From Meandrina meandrites (taxonomy: Eukaryota; Cnidaria; Anthozoa; Scleractinia; Meandrinidae), in assembly GCA_963693305.1 (NCBI GenBank), contig OY855906.1:2038501-2102500 (forward strand): a DNA stretch of 64,000 nucleotides, given 5' to 3'. The notes under the pieces were generated by a model. It was not told where the DNA came from. It did not search any database and saw only the letters and a program-made list of their open reading frames with translations. Both the position numbers and the translations under genes were made by a program. Shown in pieces: positions 10,541 through 21,014 of the stretch (positions are counted from its first letter, which is position 1; every line of letters begins with the position of its first letter).

Positions 10541-10691
10541 GAAAAACAGTGAATCAAAGGCTCCTAAGCTACCTCACGGACGAATTCGTCCATTTTTAGA
10601 TTTTAGCAAGGACTGAAGATTAACTAGTGGATTAGACCAGGCTAAAATAGGAGATTATTTGTTTCGTTCCGTTTACTGTAGTGTATGCATT

Positions 10692-10692
<1 letters not shown>

Positions 10693-10744
<52 letters not shown>

Positions 10745-10745
10745 C
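10693..10745. repeat. (ATCA)n microsatellite
   Basis: About thirteen uninterrupted tetranucleotide units. Confidence 0.9.
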
Positions 10746-12018
10746 CTGATTTGTGTCCTCATAGTGAGACATTCCTTGTTTTATTAAAGATCGATTAAAA
10801 ATCGCAAATTGTAGTTTATTTTTATCCTGTCAACTACAATACTCCTTTTAATGACTTTTTGTACGCGTTTTCTGATCGAACGTAAGGTACATTGTCCTTT
10901 TCACATGACTTCGTCACGTGTTTCTGTTTCGCGCCAAAATTTAACTCCAAAACAAAGAAAATAAAAATACTGAAATAAACGTAATAAATGATAAAGTGCA
11001 AATCACAATATTTTAATAAATCAATCGACGATCGACCAACCAACTAACCGATCAATCAATCGCTCAATAAATACCATCCATGATAATGTGGCTGGCAACT
11101 GAACTCAGTGGAGTGCAATTTGATCTGAAATCATACCCGTGTTTTCAAAATCGAACGAGCGCGCAACATGAAGTTCAGTTGCTCGACACAAAGTTAAGTT
11201 ACCACTTTATAACATCCAGTTTGAAATCCCACAATTTACTCACCCAAATAAAGGATTTTTTCAGCACCAATATTTTATTAATCAGATGCGATTAAGAGCA
11301 AAACAATAGTGCGATTCGTGAATAAATCGCATCACTGAGAGCTAATTAGATTGCAAAAATCACCAGTGATTTCAAAATGGATGTAATAACTCAATCCTCC
11401 CTCTCTTTCCATCATAAGTTTCAAATAAGATTAAAATAGATGTGCATTTATTTTAGGTGTTAACTGAGTGGATTCCCAAGAAAGGCTAGTCTTGTGTTAC
11501 GAAGCCTGCAACATCACATTAATTTATGGTCAAGCCTTTTTTATTTTTACTTTTTCTAATTTTTTAAACAAAAATGGTAATATATTCCCACCGGGTACAC
11601 CCACACACAAAGCCAAATGGACCAGATGCATAAGATATGGGAGAAATCGGCCCGAGGCTTTGCGAGTGGGCAAAACATGAGAGAAAAAGCTCCATCGCTG
11701 CGGGGAGGAGGGTGGGGCGAAATCTCCTAGCAAGGGTACCGAGACCAAAACTTTACTGAAATTGACTGAATTATAAAGCAGACTGCTCTTAAATAGAAGG
11801 GCGAGGTCTGTGGGAATGCCGCGCAGTCCCCTGGGTCACGCTGGGAATGTGAGGTAGCGCATAGTGGATAATTTCGGCTTTTGTGTGTGTTTGCCCCCAG
11901 TGAGAATAGCCGATAAATTATTGTCCATATCACCAATATACTGTTCTGACTACGAGACTAATATATAGCCAAGCCTAAAAGCTGAGCTTCGCAGTATACA
12001 TTTTTGGCTGGTTCTTAA

Positions 12019-12646
12019 GGTAATTCCTCAGAAATAAAACTTGTCGATCGATTTTTTTTTACCAGGCACTGTTTCGAAAAATACAATAGAAAAATAGGTC
12101 ACCATGCTCGCAAGCGAGATATGTTTGGTCAATCCTACCTCATTTATGCCTGGTCTGGTACCAATCGCGCGCGTTTTTTCGTCGGTTCACATTACTTTTA
12201 TGGTAGTTAGAAGCGAAACTTATTAAAGAAATGCTTTAAAAATCTCGATAGGTAGAATGTCCCTAGCATAAGGAACAAGGTCATATATAACTTACGGAAA
12301 AATTCACACAAATCCAAAACGTTCGTCGAGTCGTTGTTTTTAAGGTCATAATTTTCGTTATCGAGCCGAACGGTTTTGCATGGTGCATGCTGCGTGCACC
12401 TTTTGTTATATCTTTTTCCCTTCGATGATATTTTTTTAATTGTCCAGCTCAAAGATCACAATTTTTACGCCAAATTATGCAATAAAAAATATAGGTCACC
12501 ATGCTTGTTTACAATAAAACGACGATTTATCTCTCTCGCGAGCCAAGCCGTATAGAAAAAAGCCGCCATTTTGTTCACGTGCGCGCGCTAATTACGCATA
12601 AAATCATGCGCAGTACGAATGCGCAATGCAATACTAAGGAATCGCC
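12019..12646. mobile_element. TTAA-flanked MITE, 628 bp
   Basis: TTAA stands on both sides (12015-12018 and 12647-12650). The termini are inverted: left GGTAATTCCT, right AGGAATCGCC. This fits a non-autonomous element of a TTAA-targeting superfamily (piggyBac or Kolobok type). Two internal direct copies of the phrase ATAGGTCACCATGCT (about 12095 and 12491) suggest sub-repeat structure. No transposase. Confidence 0.6.
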
Positions 12647-12767
12647 TTAAAAATTTGTGAAATACGTACTCTCGTTGAAAATGCTGTCATTGAAATTATA
12701 TCAAATCCGCCTTGCGTACGCAACTACTCAAGAAAGATTCAGTGGCCGAGATATATCGTGAACTCCA

Positions 12768-13062
12768 AACGATGATTAACTAAGTACTTAGTTTAGCATA
12801 TTACATTTCTTCCCGTTTGTTTATACCCTTGGGTTCAAGTGTTTGACCCCTTTCGATAAGATGCGCTTCCGTAGCTTTGCGTATAGCGCGACGAGATGAA
12901 TGTACGAGTTCTAGTGAGTTCGAGTTCATCTCGTGATGAAGCTATACGCAAAGCTAGGGAAGTGTATCTTATCGAAAGGGGTCAAACCCTTGAACCCAAG
13001 GGTATAACTGAAACGGTAAGAAATCTAATATGCTATACTAAGTACTTAGTGAATCATCGTTT
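12768..13062. repeat. inverted repeat, arms about 131-137 bp, built from a Penelope-like tail
   Basis: The left arm 12768-12898 is the imperfect inverted copy of 12926-13062, with about 27 bases between. Both arms contain the phrase encoding RDEAIRKAREVYLIERGQTL, so the repeat is a head-to-head duplication of the same coding fragment. Confidence 0.75.
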
Positions 13063-13209
13063 ACAGTTGCACCTTATCTTGCTTATTAGTACTCGTTTGT
13101 TTACCCGTTGGTTTTGTTTCAACGGTAATTTTTTGAATTGTAATCTTATTATCTTTTGTCTTGGTTGTTTAAATTGTAACGTTTTTTCTTTGATATTCAT
13201 TCCCTGAAG
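12893..13209 (+). pseudogene. C-terminal tail of a GIY-YIG (Penelope-like) element protein
   Basis: The frame reads RDEAIRKAREVYLIERGQTL followed by EPKGIT, resembling the segment after the GIY-YIG nuclease in Penelope-like proteins (R-E-x-Y-L-I-x-x-G-x-T-L-x-P-x-G-I-N). The rest is hydrophobic low-information sequence to a stop at 13209. It is followed by CCTGAAGAAG and CGATGAG..TTAAAC, reminiscent of the 3' ends of such elements. No reverse transcriptase is attached; it is a remnant. Confidence 0.5.
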
Positions 13210-13445
13210 AAGTCAGGCCTCGATGAGCGTTAAACCTGAGCCCGCGTTATAGTCATGTGATACTGGTAAGCGGCCCCCCACCCCTTCTCCGGCTACCGGA
13301 TGCGAGGAAAGATGGGAACGAGGGAGTAATTGAGCTCCATAGCACCGTGAAAGAATCAGAGTCAGTTCTAAATCCAGATTTTTTTAATAAAGGAGTTTAC
13401 GTAATTATATCGACAGCAATTTAAAAATCAAAATTGTTCTTCAAA

Positions 13446-13712
13446 ATGTCAAAGGGAACTGCATGTCAAAAGGTCACTGATGTCAAGAACAATCCAAAAG
13501 GTGTCTTATTTATTGTACCGAGTAAGCATGTGATTTGTATTGGCCATGTTCTAAACGAGCAGGGGACTGGGTACGAATATTTAATATCGATTGAATTGAA
13601 AAAAGGGGCCCGTCATCTGAAAGAGCATCCAAACATTAGTAAGTTTACCAAATTTGAGAGTTATTGGCTTAAAGGCAAAGGTATGGCACACTTTCCAAAA
13701 TCGCTAAAATAA
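13446..13712 (+). CDS. unrecognised 88-residue open frame inside a hairpin repeat
   Basis: The frame from ATG at 13446 encodes an 88-residue basic product, with segments such as HVICIGHVLNEQGTGYEYL and HPNISKFTKFESYWLKGKG, and ends just before the centre of an inverted repeat. I do not recognise a family. Sequence composition is protein-like rather than low complexity, but the mirror arm carries substitutions relative to it. It may be a fragment of a transposon gene duplicated head to head rather than a host gene. Confidence 0.25.
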   Translation: MSKGTACQKVTDVKNNPKGVLFIVPSKHVICIGHVLNEQGTGYEYLISIELKKGARHLKEHPNISKFTKFESYWLKGKGMAHFPKSLK

Positions 13713-13919
13713 GAGAGCTTCCCTCCAATCCATACTAAGCTCTCTTATTTTAGTGGTTTTGAAAAGTGTACCCATGCCTTAACGTTTTAACCAACAACTC
13801 TCAAATTTGGTAAACTTACTAATGTTTGGATGCTCTCTCAGATGACTGGCTCCATTTTTCAATTCAATCGATTTTAAATATTCGTACCCAGTCCTCTGCT
13901 CGTTTAGAACATGGCCAAT
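13539..13919. repeat. long hairpin inverted repeat, arms about 182 bp, 16-nt loop
   Basis: 13539-13720 is the imperfect inverted copy of 13737-13919. The inner ends are CTAAAATAAGAGAGCTT and AAGCTCTCTTATTTTAG; the outer ends read ATTGGCCATG and CATGGCCAAT. The arms differ by scattered substitutions, so this is an old structure and not a simple assembly fold-back. Confidence 0.85.
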
Positions 13920-13969
13920 GGACAGCGTGCGAGTACTAAGCCACGCGACTTGTCACGCGTGGCAAACTC

Positions 13970-14412
13970 GCAAATTAACTGATTTACACTAATTAATTAC
14001 AGTAACTTCTATCATACATCACAAGAAAAACAAAATAATTATGTATTATGCACATTGTTGCTTGAAATAATTAACTGATTTACGCCATTTACTTCTACCA
14101 TACGTCACAAGAAAAACAAAATAATTATGTATTATGCAAATAATGACATTGCTGCTTGAAATAATTAACTGATTTATGCCATTTACTTCTACCATACGTC
14201 ACAAGAAAAACAAAATAATTATGTATTATGCAAGTAATGACATTGCTGCTTGAAATAATTAACTATTTTACGCCATTTACTTCTATCATACGTCACAAGA
14301 AAAACAAAATAATTATGTATTATGCAAATAATGACATTGTTGCTTGAAATAATTAACTGATTTACGCCATTTACTTCTACCATACGTCACAAGAAAAACA
14401 AAATAATTACGT
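13970..14412. repeat. 94-bp tandem repeat, about five copies
   Basis: The phrase ACAAGAAAAACAAAATAATT begins at 14021, 14107, 14201, 14295 and 14389, giving spacings of 86, 94, 94 and 94 bp. The first copy is shorter and more diverged. Each unit also carries ATAATTAACTGATTTACGCC. A short satellite-like array with no coding capacity. Confidence 0.9.
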
Positions 14413-15551
14413 CATAATAATAAAAACGTCATTGCTTAACTGGAGTAACCCTGAAATAACTCAGTTAATTTGCCCCTAATTAGTTACGTTAATTGCTTTT
14501 CTTTCTTAATCAGGCAATAAAAAGGAAAGAAGAAAAACACAATTCACTTTATAACCATCCGAGCAGTAGATACATAGCGTTTCTCTCCTTTTATTTGTCG
14601 TTATCAAGACCACAGTAATATAAAATGCTGGAGTTGAAGGACACGGAAGGAATTGCTCCAAATGCTGCCTCCATTCCGTTGAACGGTACTGAAGCAGATA
14701 CTCGGCATCATAAAGGTGTGTGTCTCGTTGACAGTTATAAATTTAAAAATTGGCCTTTTTTCATTGTCATTTAATGTCAGCGTATCCGCGATCCGATGTA
14801 TTTTCGAAATCCGCGAATCCACTCAATGTACCGCAAAAATCCGCAATCCGTGCGTTTTTTAGGCCAAATCCGTCGATCCGCAAACCTATTCACCCCTTTT
14901 TTAATATTTTCACCGTTGTAATTAACAGCTGACAGTTAAACGTTTGGCCGTTTGCAAATGGTGTCAGTTAGTGTAATGTGTAATGTGTAAGGGCGCTTAA
15001 CATAAGTTACAACTGGCCGGCCACACCGGAATATTCGAGAACAGTATTTCGGTTCATATAATGGTTTGAAAAAAAACTTAGAATTCGCATCTTCTGAAGT
15101 GACTGTTATTTAAATGCGAAAAAATAGAAGAATTTTTCTTTAAGCGTACGAAACATCAAGTAAATTCTAAGTTGTTTTCAAACCATGCGACGTCTGACCC
15201 TCGTCCGTGCGTCATGCTTGTTGTCGCTGTTCGTATTTGTTTCTTTTCGATTCACCGATTTATGTGATTCCAAAGTTGTTGTTACGAAATACTGTAAATA
15301 ACCTGAATGCTCAATGCAGGCAGTTACCGTTTTACGATCGAGTAGATTCACTGGAATGTTGGCTTTATGTTGGCCCTTGGCTGCAATTTCGTACACTTCG
15401 CAAGATAGCGGTCATCCGTTATGCAAGGAAATACTGAGCGTCCGCTTGCCAATAAACACGCCTGCAGTGCAGGGGATTTAATCAATATTAATAAATATTA
15501 ACATCAATGTAATCCTGACTGACTGACTGACTGACTGACTGACTGACTGAC

Positions 15552-15627
<76 letters not shown>

Positions 15628-16269
15628 ACTTCGGACGAATTGTTTCAACCTACGTATATCGCAGGATATCTGTTATGTACGGATAACAGATAACAACGAC
15701 GTCCAGACCATATATGTTCATCGCGCGAACTTGTTGAATAATAAGCAGCGATATAAGTAGCTGGCCAGGATTTGTCCGACTGTTCGCAAGCGTTGAACAG
15801 CCACAGTTTATCTAGCTGTAAAATGACCCTAAAATGCGTTACACGAAATGAATATATGAATGACATATATGAACTGCGGGTTTATGATGAAATGAGTGAG
15901 GTTACTTTTTGGCTTTCAAACGTTCATAATATATATGTCTGATTTTTGAAAAAGGGGTCAACGTTATTTTCAGCGCTTTGTGCAAAATTCGCCGTAAACG
16001 TTTTTTCTCGCCAAAACTCTCCAAAGTAGACGATATAAAAGCTAAAAGAAATGTCATTTTTTCTCTCGTCTCCTTTGACTTATTAACCCTTTCGCGCTGT
16101 TTATCTTTTTTTTTCTGTTTCTCGGCCCTCTTTTAAGCCTACTAAAGCCCCAAGGTACATGGCCAAAGAGACCGAGGAGACTTTTCTTTCAGCCTGGTTT
16201 TCGTAAATTCATGTATATATAGTTTCTCAAAGTCACACCCCTGCCAAAATTTAGCTTTATTTTTACAGT
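14413..16269. other. intergenic, microsatellite and element fragments
   Basis: No supported exon. It contains a compound microsatellite (15515-15627) and, at about 15650-15740, a fragment sharing CGTATATCGCAGGATATCTG with the element at 54195-54502. The remainder is AT-rich without recognisable content. Confidence 0.5.
15515..15627. repeat. compound (CTGA)n then (TTGA)n microsatellite
   Basis: A run of CTGA/GACT units switches abruptly at about 15554 to GATT units and continues to 15627. A single C-to-T change spread along the array would explain the switch. Confidence 0.95.
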
Positions 16270-16647
16270 TATTTTGAGAAAGGTTGTCGGAAAAAAGCGA
16301 CTGCAAATTTCGTGACTGAACTCTCAGATCTAAAACCCACGTGCGCCTTACAACAAAGATATAAATTATAATAGTAAATCTTGGACGGAAAAGGCATGGC
16401 AGTGTTTGTTTGGCAGTTAATGAACCATAAAGAGGGCATATACTTGTTATAGCATTTGGCGCAAGTATACCTTGTTTCCACATGTCAGAAGAGAAAGGAA
16501 ACGCACAAATTCACATTTATTATGTCGTTATGTTACATTAGTATTCAGCACGTGAAATAGCTCTCTACTTCTACTGTCTACCCATACTACCTTTCGGTCT
16601 TGTCGCGTGCACTTGTGTGCTTTTTTCCGACAACCTTTCTCGAAATA
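16270..16647. mobile_element. MITE family X, 378 bp
   Basis: The terminal inverted repeats are about 29 bp: left TATTTTGAGAAAGGTTGTCG, right its complement ending CGACAACCTTTCTCGAAATA. A second full copy lies at 51613-52036 and a truncated one at 20371-20474, so this is a family. Coding capacity is absent; both open frames across it read repeat sequence. Confidence 0.75.
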
Positions 16648-16799
16648 GATATATAATGTGCTTGTCAATGTATTTTCCACGACCTTAAAATGTTCCCCAA
16701 TTTTGGCTGCGTCACGTGATGTCTTTGCACCAATCGCGCGCGAGAAATCTCAAATATTTAAGCCAGTGAGTGGTTGTTTGTAAAAGAACATCAAATGAT

Positions 16800-16990
16800 A
16801 GGATGTGATGTTAGTGTATTGGGCACCGTATCCAGCTGTTTGGGTTCTAGTCTTGCGTGGTGGCTCTCCCCATCCAGGTGTACAAATGGGTACCAGTGAG
16901 TTATTCTGGGGATTGGGAAGTAGAAATGCTCCTAGCCACTTCATGCTATGGAAACCGGGGGAAAGCACCAGCCTTATGGACTACTTGGTT
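16800..16990 (+). mobile_element. SINE-like repeat fragment
   Basis: The segment contains CCATCCAGGTGTACAAATGG and then GTACCAGTGAGTTATTCTGG, the body of a widespread animal tRNA-derived short repeat as I recall it. A related copy is at 21190-21345. The open frame through it, beginning at 16805, is not a gene. Confidence 0.45.
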
Positions 16991-17062
16991 AAAATACGGA
17001 CTTTGATCTATCAAAAAAATGTTTTGTTCTTGTACCAATATAGTACGTTTTTCATTTTCCAG

Positions 17063-20000
17063 GACAAAATGGCCAAGAAAAAGGCACCACTGGAAGACAG
17101 CAACAGAGGCAGTCAAGAACACGTTTCAGCTCGATACAAAGAAATGAACTTGAAAGGGCTTTTAACCAATCTAGCTACGTTACGCCACACTCCTGCCATA
17201 TGTTGCTGAAAGTTGGAATTCCTAAACGGACAATTATGGTATGCCTGAAATACGATTTTTTAAAAACGGAAACCTAGAAATCAGAAATCATTTTGTATAT
17301 GACCATTGAAAATCATAGTAATGACCTAGATTTGCAGGAAAAAACAGGAAAAAGCGAATTTTTCATACCAAGAGTGACGAAAACAGTAAAAAATTGTGAT
17401 AATTTTTCCAAAGTGAACGTCCGCGGTTTGAACATTTTTTCTTTCAAAAAACGAGTGCCTGTCGCCATGTTGTGACGTCCCTGTGCACATTAAATAAGGA
17501 TGAGCCGATATAGGGATCAAGAAACCGATAACATACTGGCCTTTTAGTGCAATATCGTTACTGATAACACAACGTCGTTAACTTACTGGAAATTGACTAA
17601 ATGGAACTGCTGGCGGAAAGTGACATGTGTCATTTTAGTTTCCCTTCGCTTCGCTTTTCCGGCATTCGCTTGCAAGCCTTCTGAATACATCACTTTAACA
17701 TGAAGATATGGACATATGGGTTAAGTATCATCCTTTAATTCTTGTTTATACCTCTTCCCGCTCCAAAGTTTGAGACAGTAGTCACTTTTGAAACAATTCT
17801 CTTCAATTTGATGTGTTGGTATTAATAACTTTGGCAAATTCGCACTTTTAATTCGCACCACTCTTTAATAAATCTGGCGTTTTGTAAGAACATCACAGAA
17901 CTAAGAGAGTGACAGAACTTAACATTTAACCATTTATTAATTTTCTCACTTTATTTGTCTTCCCGTCGAAACTTTCTTGTAAATGTGCACAGTGACTTCA
18001 TGCTTTGCAGCCAAGTCTTCATCATGGCGTTTTAAATTGCTGACGTTCAATTCATCCTGTGGCGGAGCGTTTTACTACCAAAATCAGGTTAAAAATTAAA
18101 AACAATTCCAAATACCTTAATATTTGATTGCTACGCATTATGTTCTCTCATCCGCACGAATTTTGAAAATTCGATGTTTGCGCTTCCTTTTTAAGGTGTG
18201 GTTCAAGAACAAGCGAGTCGCATTGAGAAAAAAGATGCTTGGCAAGTGGTGTTCATCACAGAAGCATTTGAAACCAGCTGCTAGTTGTACACCAGTCCGT
18301 TCGGCCCATCAGAGCAGCATTTTTCAAAGTTTAAATTGCGAGGTACAAAATACAAGCACGGCAGGTCCTTCATTTGGATCTCCAAGAAAAAATGGGCCAT
18401 ATAGCTCAACTGGAAAGATTGTCAACGGGTCAGTGGGCTGTACTAACATGACTCTGTCTGAAGCCAAAAATTGTGCCTACAATGAAAATACATGGTCGCA
18501 CTGGGAAACCTCGAGCGCGTACAATTGCCCTAGTCAACTGCCATCGCCAGCCTCCATTCATACTACGCCTTTGTCGTATGACTCAAGCGGAATTAACCAA
18601 ACACAGCTTTCAACTCATTCCAATGTACCATGGTTAGACAATGCCACCAGCGAGACAAGCCGAACAAAGCTGTTAACTCACTCAAATGCACAATGGATAA
18701 AAACTGTCCCAGATGTGAGATCCAGTTGGCCATTAATTCATCGGGACTGCCAGAGGGCGAATCCTTCGAATTCATTGGGATCTTCCAGTAGTCAACCTCC
18801 ACTGCCACTCCCCATTAACGCTACAACTACGTCGTATGACTCAAGTGGAATGAACCAAACACAGCTTTCAACTCATTCCAATGTACCATGGTCAAACAAT
18901 GCCCCAGGTCTGACAGCCAGTTTGCCATTAATACATCAAGGTGACCATTGGGCACCCGACGACTACCAAGACCCAGGACAGCAGCTATGGGACCACACAG
19001 ATAGGACCCACTCAATCCCACAAGGAATAGTACCACAAGTCCCTGAAGCTTCATCTCATATGGGTAAAGTATCACCCTTTAATTCTTGTTTATACCTCTT
19101 CCCGCTCCAAAGTTTGAGGCCGTAGTCACTTTTAAAAGAATTCTCTATAATGTGATCTGTTGGTATTAGTAACTTTTGCAAACTCGCACTTTTAATTCGC
19201 ATCACTCTTTAATATATCTGGCGTTTTGTAAGAACATCACAGAACTTAACATTCAACCATTTTGTCACTTTGTCTTCCCGTCGAAACTTTCTTGTAAATG
19301 TACACAGTGACTTCATGCTGCTTTGCAGCCAAGTCTTCATCATGGCGTTCAAAATTGCCGACGTTCAATTAGTCAATTCATCCTGGCGCGGAGCTTTTGC
19401 TACCATAATCAGGTTAAAAATTGAGAACAATTCCAAATACCTTAATATTGGATTGCGACGCATTATGTACTCTCATCAAAACGAGTTTTAAAAATTCGAT
19501 TTTAACTTTCAGTGTTCCATTAACACTTGCATAATATCAACCACAAACGTTTCCCGTTTGACTCCAAATCGAGCTGTTGGCTGAAACCTCTATTCTGGTT
19601 ATTCTCCTGGATTTCACATTGCACCCAGACACGTGTGGTTACCCGTTCTAAACTTAACCCAGGGCATCAGTCTCTACAACCTTCTCTTTCCAAACTAATC
19701 TCCTTGCCAGACCCGTCGCCCGTCCCCGTCGTTAACAGTAGAAGCAGACGTTTTGGGAACGAGATTAAGTACCAGATTCGAATAACAGGGATAATTGTAC
19801 TCAGTATGCTTTCCCTTCCTTTTTTAGGTGTGGTTCACTGCGGGACTTCTATCATCCACAAGTGCAGTAGTCATCCTCCATTGCCACACCTTATTAACAC
19901 TACAGCTGTGTCGTATGGCTCAAGCGGAATGGACCAAATACAGCATTCAACTCATTTCAATGTACATGTATCATGGTCAGACAATGCCCCAGGTCTGACA

Positions 20001-20324
20001 GCCAGTTTGCCATTAATACATCAAGGCAACCATTGGGCACCGGAAGGCTATCAAGACCCGGGACAGCAGCTATGGGACCACAGAGATAGGACCCACTCAA
20101 TCCCACAAGGAATAGTACCGCAAGTCCCTGAAGCTCCGTCTCATTCAACCGCCCTGATGTGCGCACCTCAGCACGATTTAAATTACACGTCACTTCTCGA
20201 TGACCTGCTCGACGTGCTGCAGTCGGACCTGGCAGCCCACAATAACATTGTAGCTCCTCATTTCCTTACCAACGTTCAAAACAGTACTGTGTCCCTTCCA
20301 CAGCCTGTAAATCCTGTCATGTAA
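17063..20324 (+). CDS. divergent K50 homeobox protein, three visible exons (5' end not found)
   Basis: Exons: 17063-17238 (acceptor CCAG, donor ATG|GTATGC), 18196-19063 (acceptor TTAAG, donor ATGG|GTAAAG) and 19828-20324 (acceptor TTTTAG, stop at 20322-20324). The phases agree and give 513 continuous codons including the stop, after a split first codon. Exon 1 encodes SRTRFSSIQRNELERAF (homeodomain helix 1) and YVTPHSCHMLLKVGIPKR; exon 2 opens with VWFKNKRVALRKK (recognition helix). W48, F49, N51 and R53 are present, with lysine at position 50, the bicoid/Otx-like specificity residue. One residue is missing between helix 1 and helix 3. The intron interrupts between positions 46 and 47, a common site in homeobox genes. 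The remainder is Ser/Pro/Gln-rich with three copies of a YDSSGMNQTQLSTHSNVPW module. The start exon upstream is missing. Predicted nuclear DNA-binding factor. Confidence 0.75.
17708..18190 (+). repeat. direct repeat, first copy (intron 1 of the homeobox gene)
   Basis: Matches 19056-19540 in direct orientation over phrases such as TTCTTGTTTATACCTCTTCC and TGGCGTTTTGTAAGAACATC, ending in the start of the downstream exon region. The duplicated unit includes intronic DNA and the exon 2 acceptor. Confidence 0.8.
19056..19540 (+). repeat. direct repeat, second copy (intron 2 of the homeobox gene)
   Basis: Second copy of the 17708-18190 segment. The left junction falls at the shared phrase CATATGGG, which provides the exon 2 donor here and sits inside intron 1 in the first copy. 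Confidence 0.8.
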
Positions 20325-20370
20325 CACCCCGGGAGCGATAATGTTTATATTTAGTGTGTATTTCCCAGTT

Positions 20371-20474
20371 CAAACACTGTCATGCCTTTTCCGTCCAAGA
20401 TTTACTATTATAATTTATATCTTGTTGTAAGGCGCACGTGGGATTTAGATCTGAGAGTTCAGTCACGAAATTTG
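20371..20474 (-). mobile_element. truncated MITE family X copy just past the homeobox stop
   Basis: This stretch is the inverted counterpart of about 16303-16410 (shared phrase TTTCCGTCCAAGATTTACTA on the plus strand). It begins 47 bp after the homeobox stop codon and therefore probably lies in its 3' untranslated region. Confidence 0.7.
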
Positions 20475-21014
20475 AAGTCTCTTCTTGTCGATTTGTCGTT
20501 TAGGTCAATCAGTCCTTGGATGTTTTCCTAGTTTGTATTTCTGCTGCGGTGACAGAGATGCTTTGTAAATCGTAAGAAAATGAGCCGCGACTATTAAAGG
20601 ACATAAAGAGGCGTTTTCTCGAGCTCGAGTGCATCCACGTTTACGTACTTAAAAACTTTACTTCACAAACACTTTTTAAGCACGCCTTGTGTAAGGGCAC
20701 CCTCTTTGAAACACAACATGTAAAATATCGCGCAAGGTTTCAGAAACAAGTACTTTTATTTATTGGCTGAAATTCAGTTATTGTATTTATACCGGTCAGA
20801 CGTAATAGCCACATATAGTGTACACCATCAAGGTGAAATAAAATAAGGCTTAATCGATTTATTTTTGCAACAATTTAAGCCTATAAAACTCCAATGATGG
20901 GCATAGAACTTTTTGTAAAAATATCAATAAAAATATTGCCTACTTATTGCCTTCTACCTGTGTCATGATAAATATTGAAGATGCTGTAAAATCTTTGTCT
21001 TTCGCCCTTGTTAT
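20475..21014. other. gap between the convergent homeobox and armadillo genes
   Basis: AT-rich, with several AATAAA-like motifs on both strands (for example near 20833 and 20926) that could serve as polyadenylation signals for either gene. No exon seen. Confidence 0.4.

Larger units (their letters stand above)
9940..12018. other. intergenic stretch, no gene seen
   Basis: No exon with coherent coding signal was found. It holds a Tigger-like fragment (10379-10540), an ATCA microsatellite (10693-10745) and unremarkable AT-rich sequence. The open frames here lack recognisable domains and are treated as chance. Confidence 0.5.

Noticed and set aside
16805..17209. 134-residue frame proposed to be the start of the homeobox gene
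   Set aside because: The 5' part is a SINE-like repeat, and over the real exon this frame is not the homeodomain frame.
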